Source of the DNA: Indiicoccus explosivorum
Lineage (GTDB): Bacteria; Bacillota; Bacilli; Bacillales_A; Planococcaceae
Reading direction: 5' to 3'
NCBI RefSeq assembly: GCF_002167005.1
Contig: NZ_NHTN01000022.1
Location: 62,001 to 126,000 of the forward strand
Length of the DNA stretch: 64,000 nt
A model generated the notes under the pieces. It made no database searches. It had not been told where the DNA came from and saw nothing but the letters and a program-made list of their open reading frames with translations. Numbering within the stretch: position 1 is the stretch's first letter; every line of letters begins with the position of its first letter. Shown here one piece after another: positions 25,333 to 33,501 of the stretch. The translations under genes and the position numbers were made by a program.

Positions 25333-25442
25333 TGTTTCCCCCTCCTTTTCTCTTATGATTTATGCAAGCTATGCTGCTCCAGCAGCAGCTGACTTCCTGA
25401 CTCCATTATACCTGTCCGGGATGGACCCGGCACTCAGGAAAT

Positions 25443-25480
25443 AAAAAGAGACGGGAAGAGGGTAAACACTCCTCTTCCCG
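25443..25480 (-). terminator. terminator after the DUF2254 gene
   Basis: CGGGAAGAG (25452-25460) pairs with CTCTTCCCG (25472-25480); on the minus strand a TCTCTTTTTATTT tail follows. It is 12 bases past the gene stop. Confidence 0.8.
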
Positions 25481-25492
25481 CCTTTGCATTTC

Positions 25493-26863
25493 TCAGCTTT
25501 TCGCTTCGAGTTCGGCTTTCAATTTTCGGTAACCGGTCTGGTGGCCGGTAACATCCGCCAATTCCTTCAGCTTATCCAGCAGGAGATCGCGGTCGATATC
25601 GTAGATGAAATCTTCCTTGACGTTCACGATGGTGTTTTCAGCAAAACACCAGATGGGTTCATGGAGCGAACGGTCGGCTGAAAAAGACAGCATCCGCAGG
25701 GCGGAAACGATTTCAATGATGATCGGCAAATCGTCCTTCGCGTAGTGGCGGATCATGCCGAATCCCCGGTACAGGGAATCCTCGAATTGCTGTTGCTGTG
25801 TAATCACCCGGACCTGTCCGTCCTGATCCGCCAAGTAAGGCGTGAACCGGATGTTTTTCTGGATGGTCTGCATGAGGTTTCCCAGCTGGTAGATGGCATT
25901 GATGGCTGACCGGGGATCTCCGCTGTTCATCGCTTTGATGGCGACTTCCGCCAGTTTGCTCATGGCGGAGTTGCTGTCCTGGATTTCCAGTTCTTTATTG
26001 CCGAACAGAAAGTATTTTTTGTACCCTTCCGGATCCAGTTCATCCGCTCCCGGGCCCCAGTAGGAAAACAGCGGATTATCGGCCAGTATGAAATGGCCGA
26101 TTTTCTCGTGCATTTCCACAACGACATCGTCTTTTTGCGCCGCTTCGACCAGCCGGCGGAAATCGACCAGCTGCAAATAGCCGGCATGATCTGTCAGCAC
26201 CGTCTTTTCGTTTGCTTTGAACCGCTCTTTCAAGTCGCCTGCCTCGTCGACTTTCAGTTTTTCCATGTCCTCCTGCACTGCGTTGTCAATGATCTCTTCA
26301 GAAAGCAAGCGCATATTCGACGTCACATTATGTACTTGCATCCAGTAAATCGAATGATTGATGAAAAACAGGAAGATGATCGCCGTGATGAACGTCAAAA
26401 GGACCGTCACAATCGGGACGAGCACAAAATCATCGTTTTGGTAATTGTTGATGAACAGAAATGTAACCAGTACGTAGATGAAGCTGCCGTTGAACAGGCT
26501 GACGTACAGCTGGGTCTGCCGGTCCGCGATATAGTCCTGCAGCATCCTCGGTGAGAATTGTCCGCTGAACGTCGTCAATACGACAAGCAGGATGTTGAGC
26601 GTGAATGCGCTGAGGAGAAGGACGGAGCTGATCAGCGTGCTGACGATGAGCCGTGTCGTGTCGTAGCTGAATGACAATATGCTGTCCGCCGGAATGAACT
26701 CGAACTGAAGATCGGCGAATATCGTCACGAGTGCCAGGACGATTGCCGCCAGGACCGATAAAAGCGGACGGAACCAGAGAGAAGCACTCAGTTCATGGTG
26801 ACGCTGCCTCGGCGTCATCTGGATGTATTTCCGGATTTCCCTTGGTAAAAGCTTCACTTTCAT
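25493..26863 (-). CDS. DUF2254 family membrane protein
   Basis: This 456-residue predicted membrane protein has four hydrophobic segments in its first 190 residues and a long soluble C-terminal part with the DUF2254 features (LVDFRRLVEAAQ, ALSPALNDPRT-like region here AMNSGDPRSAINAIYQL). The function of the family is unknown. The start follows AAAGGCGGTGCATAA, and it is monocistronic with its own terminator. Confidence 0.8.
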   Translation of the reverse strand: MKVKLLPREIRKYIQMTPRQRHHELSASLWFRPLLSVLAAIVLALVTIFADLQFEFIPADSILSFSYDTTRLIVSTLISSVLLLSAFTLNILLVVLTTFSGQFSPRMLQDYIADRQTQLYVSLFNGSFIYVLVTFLFINNYQNDDFVLVPIVTVLLTFITAIIFLFFINHSIYWMQVHNVTSNMRLLSEEIIDNAVQEDMEKLKVDEAGDLKERFKANEKTVLTDHAGYLQLVDFRRLVEAAQKDDVVVEMHEKIGHFILADNPLFSYWGPGADELDPEGYKKYFLFGNKELEIQDSNSAMSKLAEVAIKAMNSGDPRSAINAIYQLGNLMQTIQKNIRFTPYLADQDGQVRVITQQQQFEDSLYRGFGMIRHYAKDDLPIIIEIVSALRMLSFSADRSLHEPIWCFAENTIVNVKEDFIYDIDRDLLLDKLKELADVTGHQTGYRKLKAELEAKS

Positions 26864-27131
26864 TTATGCACCGCCTTTCCACAAAGAATCGATAGTATCC
26901 CTTACCCTCTATCCGCCGAATTATCCCTCTCTGGTTTCCGGCTGACGAATTTTGTCGTCCGGGTTTTAATTACCGATTTCTTTTTATTCTGAAAAATGGT
27001 AAGATACCTAGTAATTAAAGAGTGGTTTCTTTCAATTTTTCCGGTTTTTCTTTGTGAGTGGGTTGTCTGTCACATTTTCCTAGTTCCAAAACTGAATCGA
27101 TTCTATCCATATTGAAGGGATGGACAATCTC

Positions 27132-28583
27132 ATGAACCTACAACTTCTTTTAAACCGGATTCCGATGATTCACCCGCTGCCTGCCCAGGCAGCCGAAATT
27201 GAAATCACCGGTATCACCGATAATTCCAAACTGGCGGACAGCGGCAGCCTTTTCGTTGCCGTGAAAGGGTTTTGCGATGACGGCCATGAATATATCCGAT
27301 CCGCGATCCAGCACGGTGCGGCAGCTATCGTCGGTGAACAGCCACAGCCCAGTCTTCCTGTCCCCTACATCCAAGTACCGGACAGCCGGAAGGCACTCGG
27401 ACAAATCGCCGGGAACTTCTATGGTAACCCTTCCGGACGCAAGAAAGTCATCGGGGTCACCGGCACGAACGGAAAAACGACGACAAGCTTTTTACTGAAG
27501 CATATTTTCGAACAGAACGGCTATACATGTTCTCTCGTCGGCACGCTCCATATCGAAGTGAACGGGGAAATCCTTCCGAGCGGGAACACGACCCCGAACG
27601 CGCTTGTCCTGCACAAGCTGCTGGCCGAGAGCCGGGATGAAGTCGTCATCATGGAAGTGTCTTCCCACGGCCTTGTCCAGCACCGGCTGGAAGGGATCCA
27701 GTTCGATTGCTGCCTGTTCATGAATCTCCACCGCGATCATCTGGACTACCATGGAACGATGGAAGCATATTTCAAAAGCAAATCCATGCTTTTCGATAAA
27801 CTGAAAAAGGATGGCACTGCCGTGGTGAACACCGACGATTACTGGGGAGAAAAACTCGCGGAAAATCTCGCGGGACGGGTGGACCGGCTGGTGACCATCG
27901 GCTCAAACGGCAGCAATGACCTGCACATCCTCGGATTCCGGAAAGGCGACTGCCTGCTCATTGAAGAGGATGGCGGACAGGCGGAGCTCTGTTCTCCGAT
28001 GAAAGGGATGCACAACTTCTATAACACGGCGCTCGCTTACGCCGCTGCTAAATCGCAAGGCATACCGGCAGCCCGGATCCTGGATGTCCTGCCGGATTTC
28101 AAAGGCGTCAGCGGCCGCTTCGAAGTGACGGCGCTTCCGAACGGCGCGACGGCTGTCATCGATTACGCCCACACCGCCGATGCGCTGCACTACTGCCTGA
28201 CCACCGCCAAAGCGCAAGGTGCCGGCCGGCTGATCCACGTATTCGGTTTCCGAGGCAACCGGGATGAAGGGAAACGAGCGGATATGCTGGAGGTGTCCGC
28301 GAAAATCAGTGATCTCTATATCCTGACTTCCGATGACCTGAATTCGGAAACGGCGGAGGATATGCTGAAGTCATTGGAAGTGCTGAATAACGAATTCGGC
28401 AATGAAAAAGGGATGATCATTCCTGACCGGAGCCTGGCCATCCAGCGGGCGCTGGAAATCAGCAACGCCGGTGACTGGATCGTCATCACCGGAAAAGGCC
28501 ACGAAAGCTACAAGCAGCGCTTCCAGCTCGGGACGAACTCCGACCGGGAAACGGTCCGGTCGATATCAGGATTACCCTCATAA
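27132..28583 (+). CDS. MurE-like UDP-MurNAc-tripeptide synthetase paralogue
   Basis: This 483-residue Mur ligase has the ATP loop GVTGTNGKTTT (about 107-117), the carbamylated-lysine region YFKSKSMLF, and the C-terminal ligase domain with GKGHESYK. It should add an amino acid to UDP-MurNAc-L-Ala-D-Glu. The substrate motif, DNPR in meso-DAP enzymes, reads DDLN here (about residues 401-404), so it is not a standard DAP ligase. The ATG at 27132 has AAGGGATGG at better spacing than the ATG at 27120. It stands alone, away from a division cluster, so it may be a second copy. Confidence 0.85.
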   Translation: MNLQLLLNRIPMIHPLPAQAAEIEITGITDNSKLADSGSLFVAVKGFCDDGHEYIRSAIQHGAAAIVGEQPQPSLPVPYIQVPDSRKALGQIAGNFYGNPSGRKKVIGVTGTNGKTTTSFLLKHIFEQNGYTCSLVGTLHIEVNGEILPSGNTTPNALVLHKLLAESRDEVVIMEVSSHGLVQHRLEGIQFDCCLFMNLHRDHLDYHGTMEAYFKSKSMLFDKLKKDGTAVVNTDDYWGEKLAENLAGRVDRLVTIGSNGSNDLHILGFRKGDCLLIEEDGGQAELCSPMKGMHNFYNTALAYAAAKSQGIPAARILDVLPDFKGVSGRFEVTALPNGATAVIDYAHTADALHYCLTTAKAQGAGRLIHVFGFRGNRDEGKRADMLEVSAKISDLYILTSDDLNSETAEDMLKSLEVLNNEFGNEKGMIIPDRSLAIQRALEISNAGDWIVITGKGHESYKQRFQLGTNSDRETVRSISGLPS

Positions 28584-28592
28584 AGATAACTG

Positions 28593-28625
28593 ACCGGCAG
28601 GCTCATCGGTTTTGAGCCTGCCGGT
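28593..28625 (+). terminator. strong GC-rich hairpin after the MurE-like gene
   Basis: ACCGGCAGGCTCA (28593-28605) pairs perfectly with TGAGCCTGCCGGT (28613-28625). No T-tract follows, so termination may be weak or the hairpin may protect the mRNA end. Confidence 0.55.
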
Positions 28626-28645
28626 TCACGTGCAAAAACCAAAAA

Positions 28646-28663
28646 TCCTTAAGGCCTTAAGGA
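28646..28663. repeat. 18-bp perfect palindrome
   Basis: TCCTTAAGGCCTTAAGGA is a perfect palindrome in the gap between two convergent genes. It sits inside an outer pair GTGCA/TGCAC. It could be a protein-binding site or part of a terminator. Confidence 0.6.
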
Positions 28664-28702
28664 CAAATGCACTTGCCGTGTTTTCAATTGAACTCTTTTT
28701 GA

Positions 28703-29035
28703 TCAGCTGATCAGCGTCATCGGAAAGAACAGCCAGCGATCATCCACATAAGAAACGGCGAAAAAGCTAACCAAAATTCCAGCCCCGAACCAAGCGGCGA
28801 ACTGCAACCCATTCTTTATTGGCTTAATGGAGCTGCCGATAGCCAGCAGGAAAAGGATGAGCACGAAAGCGATAGTCAGCTGCCCATAGCTGAAACCCGC
28901 GAGCATGCTGAAGATATACAGACTGCCAACAGCCAGCCAATAAGGTTTAGGGTTCCCGGTACTGACTGCTACAATCGTGGCAATAAATGAAACCATCAAG
29001 GACGCGACAGCGATAAGTGTCAACATGATATGCAT
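28703..29035 (-). CDS. small membrane protein, four helices
   Basis: This 110-residue protein has four hydrophobic segments that span almost its full length. The start follows GGGGGAGGAGCGC. It lies 15 bases downstream of the gene at 29051-29317, so both are probably one operon. No family is recognised. Confidence 0.6.
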   Translation of the reverse strand: MHIMLTLIAVASLMVSFIATIVAVSTGNPKPYWLAVGSLYIFSMLAGFSYGQLTIAFVLILFLLAIGSSIKPIKNGLQFAAWFGAGILVSFFAVSYVDDRWLFFPMTLIS

Positions 29036-29050
29036 GCGCTCCTCCCCCTA

Positions 29051-29317
29051 CTATTTCGGTTCGACGGTCATTCGTTCACTGGTCCGAGGGCCGGCAGGAG
29101 AATGAATCACGGTTTCGGAGCCGGTCATATCGCCCTCCTCGTCGACCATAACCGTCGTGTCGGTGTCAAACGGCAAATTGAAGACATCGTACAGCACAAT
29201 CAGCAGCAGGAAAACCATGATCACCAGCAAGTCTCGATTGGACGATTCCTTCTCTTTCTCCAGTTTCATTTTTTGGCGGTACAGCTTCTGGACTTTCGCT
29301 TGATCTGCCGGTCTCAT
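29051..29317 (-). CDS. small single-pass membrane protein
   Basis: This 88-residue protein has a basic N-terminal coiled-coil-like segment (QKLYRQKMKLEKEKESSNR), one transmembrane helix (about residues 30-47, LLVIMVFLLLIVLYDVF) and an acidic extracellular tail. The start follows GGGGGAGGGAGTCAG. It forms a pair with the four-helix protein downstream. Function unknown. Confidence 0.6.
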   Translation of the reverse strand: MRPADQAKVQKLYRQKMKLEKEKESSNRDLLVIMVFLLLIVLYDVFNLPFDTDTTVMVDEEGDMTGSETVIHSPAGPRTSERMTVEPK

Positions 29318-29581
29318 CTGACTCCCTCCCCCTTCTGCTCTCCGTATCCTTTGGCCCTTCGCTGAGACAAAGGGAACAAAAGAACATTCAATTCACAGTG
29401 GAACCAGAACCGCTTTGGGTGGGACTAACCGTTAGATTGTTTCTTTCCATCCATTTTACACCAATTGTAATGAAAATGATATGATTGAAACAATATTCTG
29501 CCAATTATGGAGATAGAGAGCGAATTATCTTGGACAGGCAAATTTAGATGCTTTCTCTACAAGATAAAGGAGGTGTATACA

Positions 29582-29992
29582 GTGGTCCACAATAACGGAC
29601 TTAAGGATGAACAATTCAGCTATGCCCGGACATGCTATGATCATTTGGCGGGATCCGTCGGTGTGGAGATTACGGAGTCGCTCGTTAAGCAAGGAATGCT
29701 GGAGGAAAACGGGAAGAATTTTTCTGTTACAGCAGAAGGAGATGCATTTTTTAGCGATTTGGGCATTGATTTGGACGGACTGCACCAAAAGAAGAGAGCC
29801 TTTGCCCGAAGCTGTCTGGATGTTACGGAGAGGACGCCTCATTTAGCAGGAGCTTTAGGTGGTGCCCTGCTTGCGCGTCTGATTGATTTGGAGTGGATTA
29901 AGCGGATTCCCGAGACACGTACAGTGGAAGTCACTCGGAAAGGGCAGACAGAACTGGAAAGGCTGCGACTCATTAGTCACCCACTAAAATAG
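29582..29992 (+). CDS. ArsR-type regulator C-terminal domain without DNA-binding part
   Basis: The 136 residues (YARTCYDHLAGSVGVEITESL ... FFSDLGIDLDGLHQKKRAFARSCLDVTERTPHLAGALGGALL) match the C-terminal effector half of full-length ArsR-family regulators of about 220 residues. The N-terminal winged HTH is absent, and no HTH-like sequence appears in any frame upstream to 29400. Yet the gene has its own near-perfect site AAGGAGGTGTATACA before a GTG at 29582. It may be a ligand-binding or dimerising partner or a truncated relic. Confidence 0.65.
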   Translation: MVHNNGLKDEQFSYARTCYDHLAGSVGVEITESLVKQGMLEENGKNFSVTAEGDAFFSDLGIDLDGLHQKKRAFARSCLDVTERTPHLAGALGGALLARLIDLEWIKRIPETRTVEVTRKGQTELERLRLISHPLK

Positions 29993-30000
29993 CACCAGAA

Positions 30001-30037
30001 AAATCCTTATCGGCAATGGCATACCCGATAAGGATTT
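30001..30037. terminator. bidirectional terminator
   Basis: AAATCCTTATCGG (30001-30013) pairs perfectly with CCGATAAGGATTT (30025-30037), with a T-rich tail on the minus strand. It lies between the convergent ArsR-like fragment and the nitrilase gene. Confidence 0.75.
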
Positions 30038-30114
30038 CCTGCTTTGCTCAGTTGGTTGACCGCTATTATAGGCCGCCGCGGATCATCGATTCCAGATGCG
30101 CAGCAGCCTTCATT

Positions 30115-31068
30115 CTATTTCTCCCAGTTCACGTTTTCCTGCTTCTTTTCATTCACGGTCAGCTGGAAAATATCGGGGCGCGAATAATGGCCGACGGCAT
30201 CGAAATCGAACCGGCTTTCCGCAATTTTGTCCATATCGAGTTCCGCATACATGATTTTCTCTTCCCCGTACACCGGTTCTGCCACCCAATCCCCGAGCGG
30301 CCCGGCGATGCAGCTGCCGCCGCGGCAAAGTTCTTCCGGGAATCCGGCGAATTCCGGGCGGGAAGATATCGCTTCCGGATACATACTTTTAGTCGAGTAC
30401 TGATTGCATGACAGAACGAAACAGCGGCCTTCCGCGGCGACGTGCCGCACGGTGGCCGACCAAGTATCCCGCGCATCGGCGGTCGGCATTACGTAAATCT
30501 GTACGCCTTTTTCATACAGAGCGGCTCTCGCCAGCGGCATGTAATTCTCCCAGCAGATGAGCGCGCCGATTTTGCCGTACGGCGTGTCAAATACCGGCAA
30601 TGTGCTGCCGTCTCCTTCTCCCCAGATCAGCCGCTCGGAACCGGTCGGTTTCAGCTTCCGGTGCTTGCCGAGCAGTTTGCCGTCCGGTCCGAAAAACAGC
30701 GCCGTGCAGTACAGCGTGCCACCGCTCGACTCCTGGTCCCGCTCGATGACGCCGATCACGACATAGGCGCCGGCTTTCTTTGCCGCTTCCCCGATTTGAA
30801 TCGTTTCCGCACCCGGCACGTCGATGGCGTTTTTCCAATATGTCAGAAAGTCCTTTCGTCCCTCATCCGACCGGCTGCCGACGACAGCCCCGAACGACAT
30901 CCCCCTCGGATAGGCGGGGATAAAAGCTTCGGGGAATACGATGATTTCCGCACCCTGTCCGCCGGCTTCTTCAATCAGCCGGATTGTTTTTGCGACGCCT
31001 CTTTCTTTATCCATGATTTCCGATCCGGCCTGTACGACAGCCGCTTTCACTAGTTTAGTCGATGGCAC
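30115..31068 (-). CDS. nitrilase
   Basis: This 317-residue carbon-nitrogen hydrolase has the catalytic Glu47 (FPEAF), Lys138 (KHRKLKPT) and Cys172 (ICWENYMPL). The ICWENYMPLAR block and length are typical of aliphatic/aromatic nitrilases, which turn nitriles into carboxylic acids and ammonia; amidases of the superfamily differ here. The GTG at 31068 has AAGGAGTGAACTGCA. It lies near a flavoprotein gene in the same direction, but with a 40-base gap and no clear pathway link. Confidence 0.9.
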   Translation of the reverse strand: MPSTKLVKAAVVQAGSEIMDKERGVAKTIRLIEEAGGQGAEIIVFPEAFIPAYPRGMSFGAVVGSRSDEGRKDFLTYWKNAIDVPGAETIQIGEAAKKAGAYVVIGVIERDQESSGGTLYCTALFFGPDGKLLGKHRKLKPTGSERLIWGEGDGSTLPVFDTPYGKIGALICWENYMPLARAALYEKGVQIYVMPTADARDTWSATVRHVAAEGRCFVLSCNQYSTKSMYPEAISSRPEFAGFPEELCRGGSCIAGPLGDWVAEPVYGEEKIMYAELDMDKIAESRFDFDAVGHYSRPDIFQLTVNEKKQENVNWEK

Positions 31069-31108
31069 TGCAGTTCACTCCTTCATTCAATGTCGGAAGC
31101 ACGACGCG

Positions 31109-31753
31109 CTAATACAGATTTTCCTTATAGCTCTTATCCAGCATCGCCTCAACCGCCTGCTCATCCGTATTGGGCAGCTTCGCGTGGGCCGCCAGGATTT
31201 TCGCGCCTTTCGGCAGCGTCTCTTTCGGCTCCCACGTTCCCGGTTCCCAAAGCCCCGAACGGCGGAACGCTTTTGCGCAATGAATGAAGCATTCTTCCAC
31301 TTCTACGCCGATTCCGAGAAGCGGCCTTTTTCCGGCGGCCGTCATGTTTTCGAGAAGTTCCTCATCCCGGATGATGCAGGCGCTTCCGTTGACGCGAAGC
31401 GTCTCACCGAGCCCCGGAATCATGAACAGCAGGCCGATCTTCGGGTTCTCCAGAATGTTCTGGAGAGAATCCATCCGCTTATTGCCCGGCCGCTCCGGAA
31501 TGACGAGCTGCTTCTCATTCAGCACGAAAACGAATCCCGGGGCATCGCCACGCGGGGACACGTCGCAAAACCCGGAGCCGTCCGCTGTCGAGATGGTCAG
31601 GAACGGCGCTTTTGAAATGAACTCCCGGCAGTGGCGGTCTATGTATGTAATGACTTTGTTGTTCACGAGTTCACTCGGGTTTCCGGTGATTGACCGAAGT
31701 TCTTCCCGTGAAGTGACTTGCTGCGCGAACCCTATCGCCGCCTTCTTTGTCAT
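31109..31753 (-). CDS. PPOX-class FMN-binding protein (MSMEG_1061-like)
   Basis: This 214-residue protein belongs to the pyridoxamine-5'-phosphate-oxidase-fold flavoproteins. It has the FMN-site blocks APFLTISTADGSGFCDVSPRGDAPGFV and RMDSLQNILENPKIGLLFMIPGLGETLRVNG, and the C-terminal ECFIHCAKAFRRSGLW. It probably reduces a small organic molecule using a bound flavin. The start follows GAGGGGGGAGCAGC. It is upstream of and co-directional with the nitrilase. Confidence 0.85.
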   Translation of the reverse strand: MTKKAAIGFAQQVTSREELRSITGNPSELVNNKVITYIDRHCREFISKAPFLTISTADGSGFCDVSPRGDAPGFVFVLNEKQLVIPERPGNKRMDSLQNILENPKIGLLFMIPGLGETLRVNGSACIIRDEELLENMTAAGKRPLLGIGVEVEECFIHCAKAFRRSGLWEPGTWEPKETLPKGAKILAAHAKLPNTDEQAVEAMLDKSYKENLY

Positions 31754-31802
31754 GCTGCTCCCCCCTCTCGTCCTTTATTCTCCAGTATAGCCATTCCATC
31801 AG

Positions 31803-31839
31803 AAAAAGGAGCGCATCGGCGGACCGACCGACTCCTTTT
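31803..31839. terminator. terminator between PPOX and SDR genes
   Basis: AAAAGGAG...TCGG pairs with CCGA...CTCCTTTT around a CGGA loop. T-rich tails on both strands fit a terminator for the SDR transcript on the minus strand. Confidence 0.6.
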
Positions 31840-31853
31840 ATCGGACAGACGGT

Positions 31854-32609
31854 TTAAAGTGCCGCCATCCCTCCGTCCACCCGGTACTGGGATCCGGAGA
31901 TGAACGAACTTTCATCGCTTGCCAGAAATAAAACCAGATTGGCGATGTCGCTCGACTCGCCGTACCGGCCGAGCGGAATGCTTTTCGACAGTGTCGCTTC
32001 GTCGACATTCAGGCCTTCTTCGAGCGAACGCATCATTCTTGTGTTGACCGGTGAAGGATGAATGGAATTCACGCGGATATTCGATTCCGCCGCTTCGACA
32101 GCCGCCGCTTTCGTCAGCCCCACGACTGCGTGTTTGGAGGTGATATACGGTGCCACGCCCGGACTGCCGCTCAGCCCGGCGACGGATGAAGTGTTAATGA
32201 CGCTTCCGGATTTCTGTTTCATCATGACCGGCAGCACGTACTTCAGCCCGAGGAACACGCCGCGCACATTCACGCTGATCACTTTATCGAAATCCTCGGT
32301 TTTCTGATCGACGAGCGGGGCCACTTTCCCTTCGATGCCTGCATTATTAAAAAATACATCGATCGTCCCGAACCGCTCCACCGTTTTGTCCACATAGCCG
32401 CGGACATCCTCCTCATCTGAAACGTCCGCCTGGAAACCGGCCACGTCTCCGTACTGTTTCAGTTCTTCCACCGTTTCATCAAGTGCTTCCTGAAACAGAT
32501 CCACGAGTACAACCTTCGCGCCTTCCTTCAAAAACCGCTCCGCTGTCACTTTCCCGATTCCGCCCGTCCCGCCGGTGATGACGGCCACTTTGTTCTCCAG
32601 TCTTTTCAT
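31854..32609 (-). CDS. classical SDR oxidoreductase
   Basis: This 251-residue enzyme has TGGTGGIG (cofactor), NNAG, Ser in INTSSVAGLSG and YITSK (active site), and ends with the standard FISGSQYRVDGG. It resembles cyclohexanol/glucose-type classical SDRs. The start follows GGGAGGAACCGGTA. It is monocistronic, with the terminator at 31803-31839. The substrate is unknown. Confidence 0.85.
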   Translation of the reverse strand: MKRLENKVAVITGGTGGIGKVTAERFLKEGAKVVLVDLFQEALDETVEELKQYGDVAGFQADVSDEEDVRGYVDKTVERFGTIDVFFNNAGIEGKVAPLVDQKTEDFDKVISVNVRGVFLGLKYVLPVMMKQKSGSVINTSSVAGLSGSPGVAPYITSKHAVVGLTKAAAVEAAESNIRVNSIHPSPVNTRMMRSLEEGLNVDEATLSKSIPLGRYGESSDIANLVLFLASDESSFISGSQYRVDGGMAAL

Positions 32610-32848
32610 TACCGGTTCCTCCCATCACTCGATTTAATCTGACGATTTTAGAATAATCAAAAAAGGAAGGAATTGCAATTGAACAGGAACAGCAGCGGAA
32701 AGGTTCAACCTTTGTGACGTACCGGACAGCGCCAGCCCGCTGACGGACACTGCCTTTCCCTTGCCGTCCGCTTTCCTTGCGGCGTACTATAGAAGTATCA
32801 GAATGTGTTCAGGTGCTGCCGCTAATTGAGCGCAGAAGGAGGAATTAG

Positions 32849-33151
32849 GTGAAGAAACTGATCGCGAGTATCCTGCTGGCCGCCGTACTCGGCGGCTGTC
32901 AGGCCGACGAGGAACCGGAAGTCCCGCTGGATAACGAAACCGTCGCTGATGCTTCATACGAAAACATGGGGGAAGGCATTTTCTACGTCCCCCACAGCAA
33001 GCTGGAAGTGACCGTGGAATCGCTGAAAATGCTTCGGGCGGAAAATCCCGGCGTGGAAATCGTCTCCATCACGGAAGTGACGGGAACGGAAGGCGGCAAC
33101 TTCAAACCGATCATCGGTTACTTGATCGTGACCAGACCGCTGGAAGAATGA
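32849..33151 (+). CDS. small predicted lipoprotein
   Basis: This 100-residue protein has a signal peptide with lipobox LGGC (near residue 17) and a mature domain of about 80 residues ending in a beta strand pair (FKPIIGYLIVTRPL). It starts at GTG behind GAAGGAGGAATTAG. It sits just upstream of the lysine riboswitch but should be a separate transcript. No family recognised. Confidence 0.65.
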   Translation: MKKLIASILLAAVLGGCQADEEPEVPLDNETVADASYENMGEGIFYVPHSKLEVTVESLKMLRAENPGVEIVSITEVTGTEGGNFKPIIGYLIVTRPLEE

Positions 33152-33235
33152 ATAACGAAATCGCTCCTTCGGCCGATTTCTGAAGATTATCGGTTTACAA
33201 ACAAAAAAATCTCCCGTATAATCGGTCACAACCTT

Positions 33236-33420
33236 GAAAACTTCATACTCAATGGATGAGGCGCAATGATCATGAGTACCTGAGCCCCGAAAGCTGCAAC
33301 TTGGGCTGAGCGAAAGGGAGATTTGCCGAAACAGACGTCCGCTTGCAGGCGGCTTCCTGTTGGATTGCATATGAACAATATGCAGTCTGTCATTATTCTC
33401 GGAATAATGGAGTGCTTCCA
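33236..33420 (+). promoter_or_regulatory. lysine riboswitch (L box)
   Basis: The leader holds conserved L-box blocks in order: GATGAGGCGCAATGATCATG, GAGTA, a stem-loop with GCCCCGAAAGC, GCGAAAGGGAGATTTGCCGA, a further stem, and the closing GCATATGAACAATATGC arm. Together with a downstream terminator and the lysine operon this identifies the RNA. Lysine binding should favour termination before lysC. The edges are approximate. Confidence 0.9.
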
Positions 33421-33442
33421 CTTGGATATCAGTTACACAATA

Positions 33443-33476
33443 GACAAGTCGGGCACATGCCGGCTTGTCTTTTTTT
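33443..33476 (+). terminator. riboswitch-controlled terminator before lysC
   Basis: GACAAGTCGGGC pairs with GCCGGCTTGTC (33443-33469), followed by seven T. It is the expression platform of the lysine riboswitch, 26 bases upstream of lysC. Confidence 0.9.
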
Positions 33477-33501
33477 ATTCCCTCCCGAAAGAAGGATGGC
33501 C

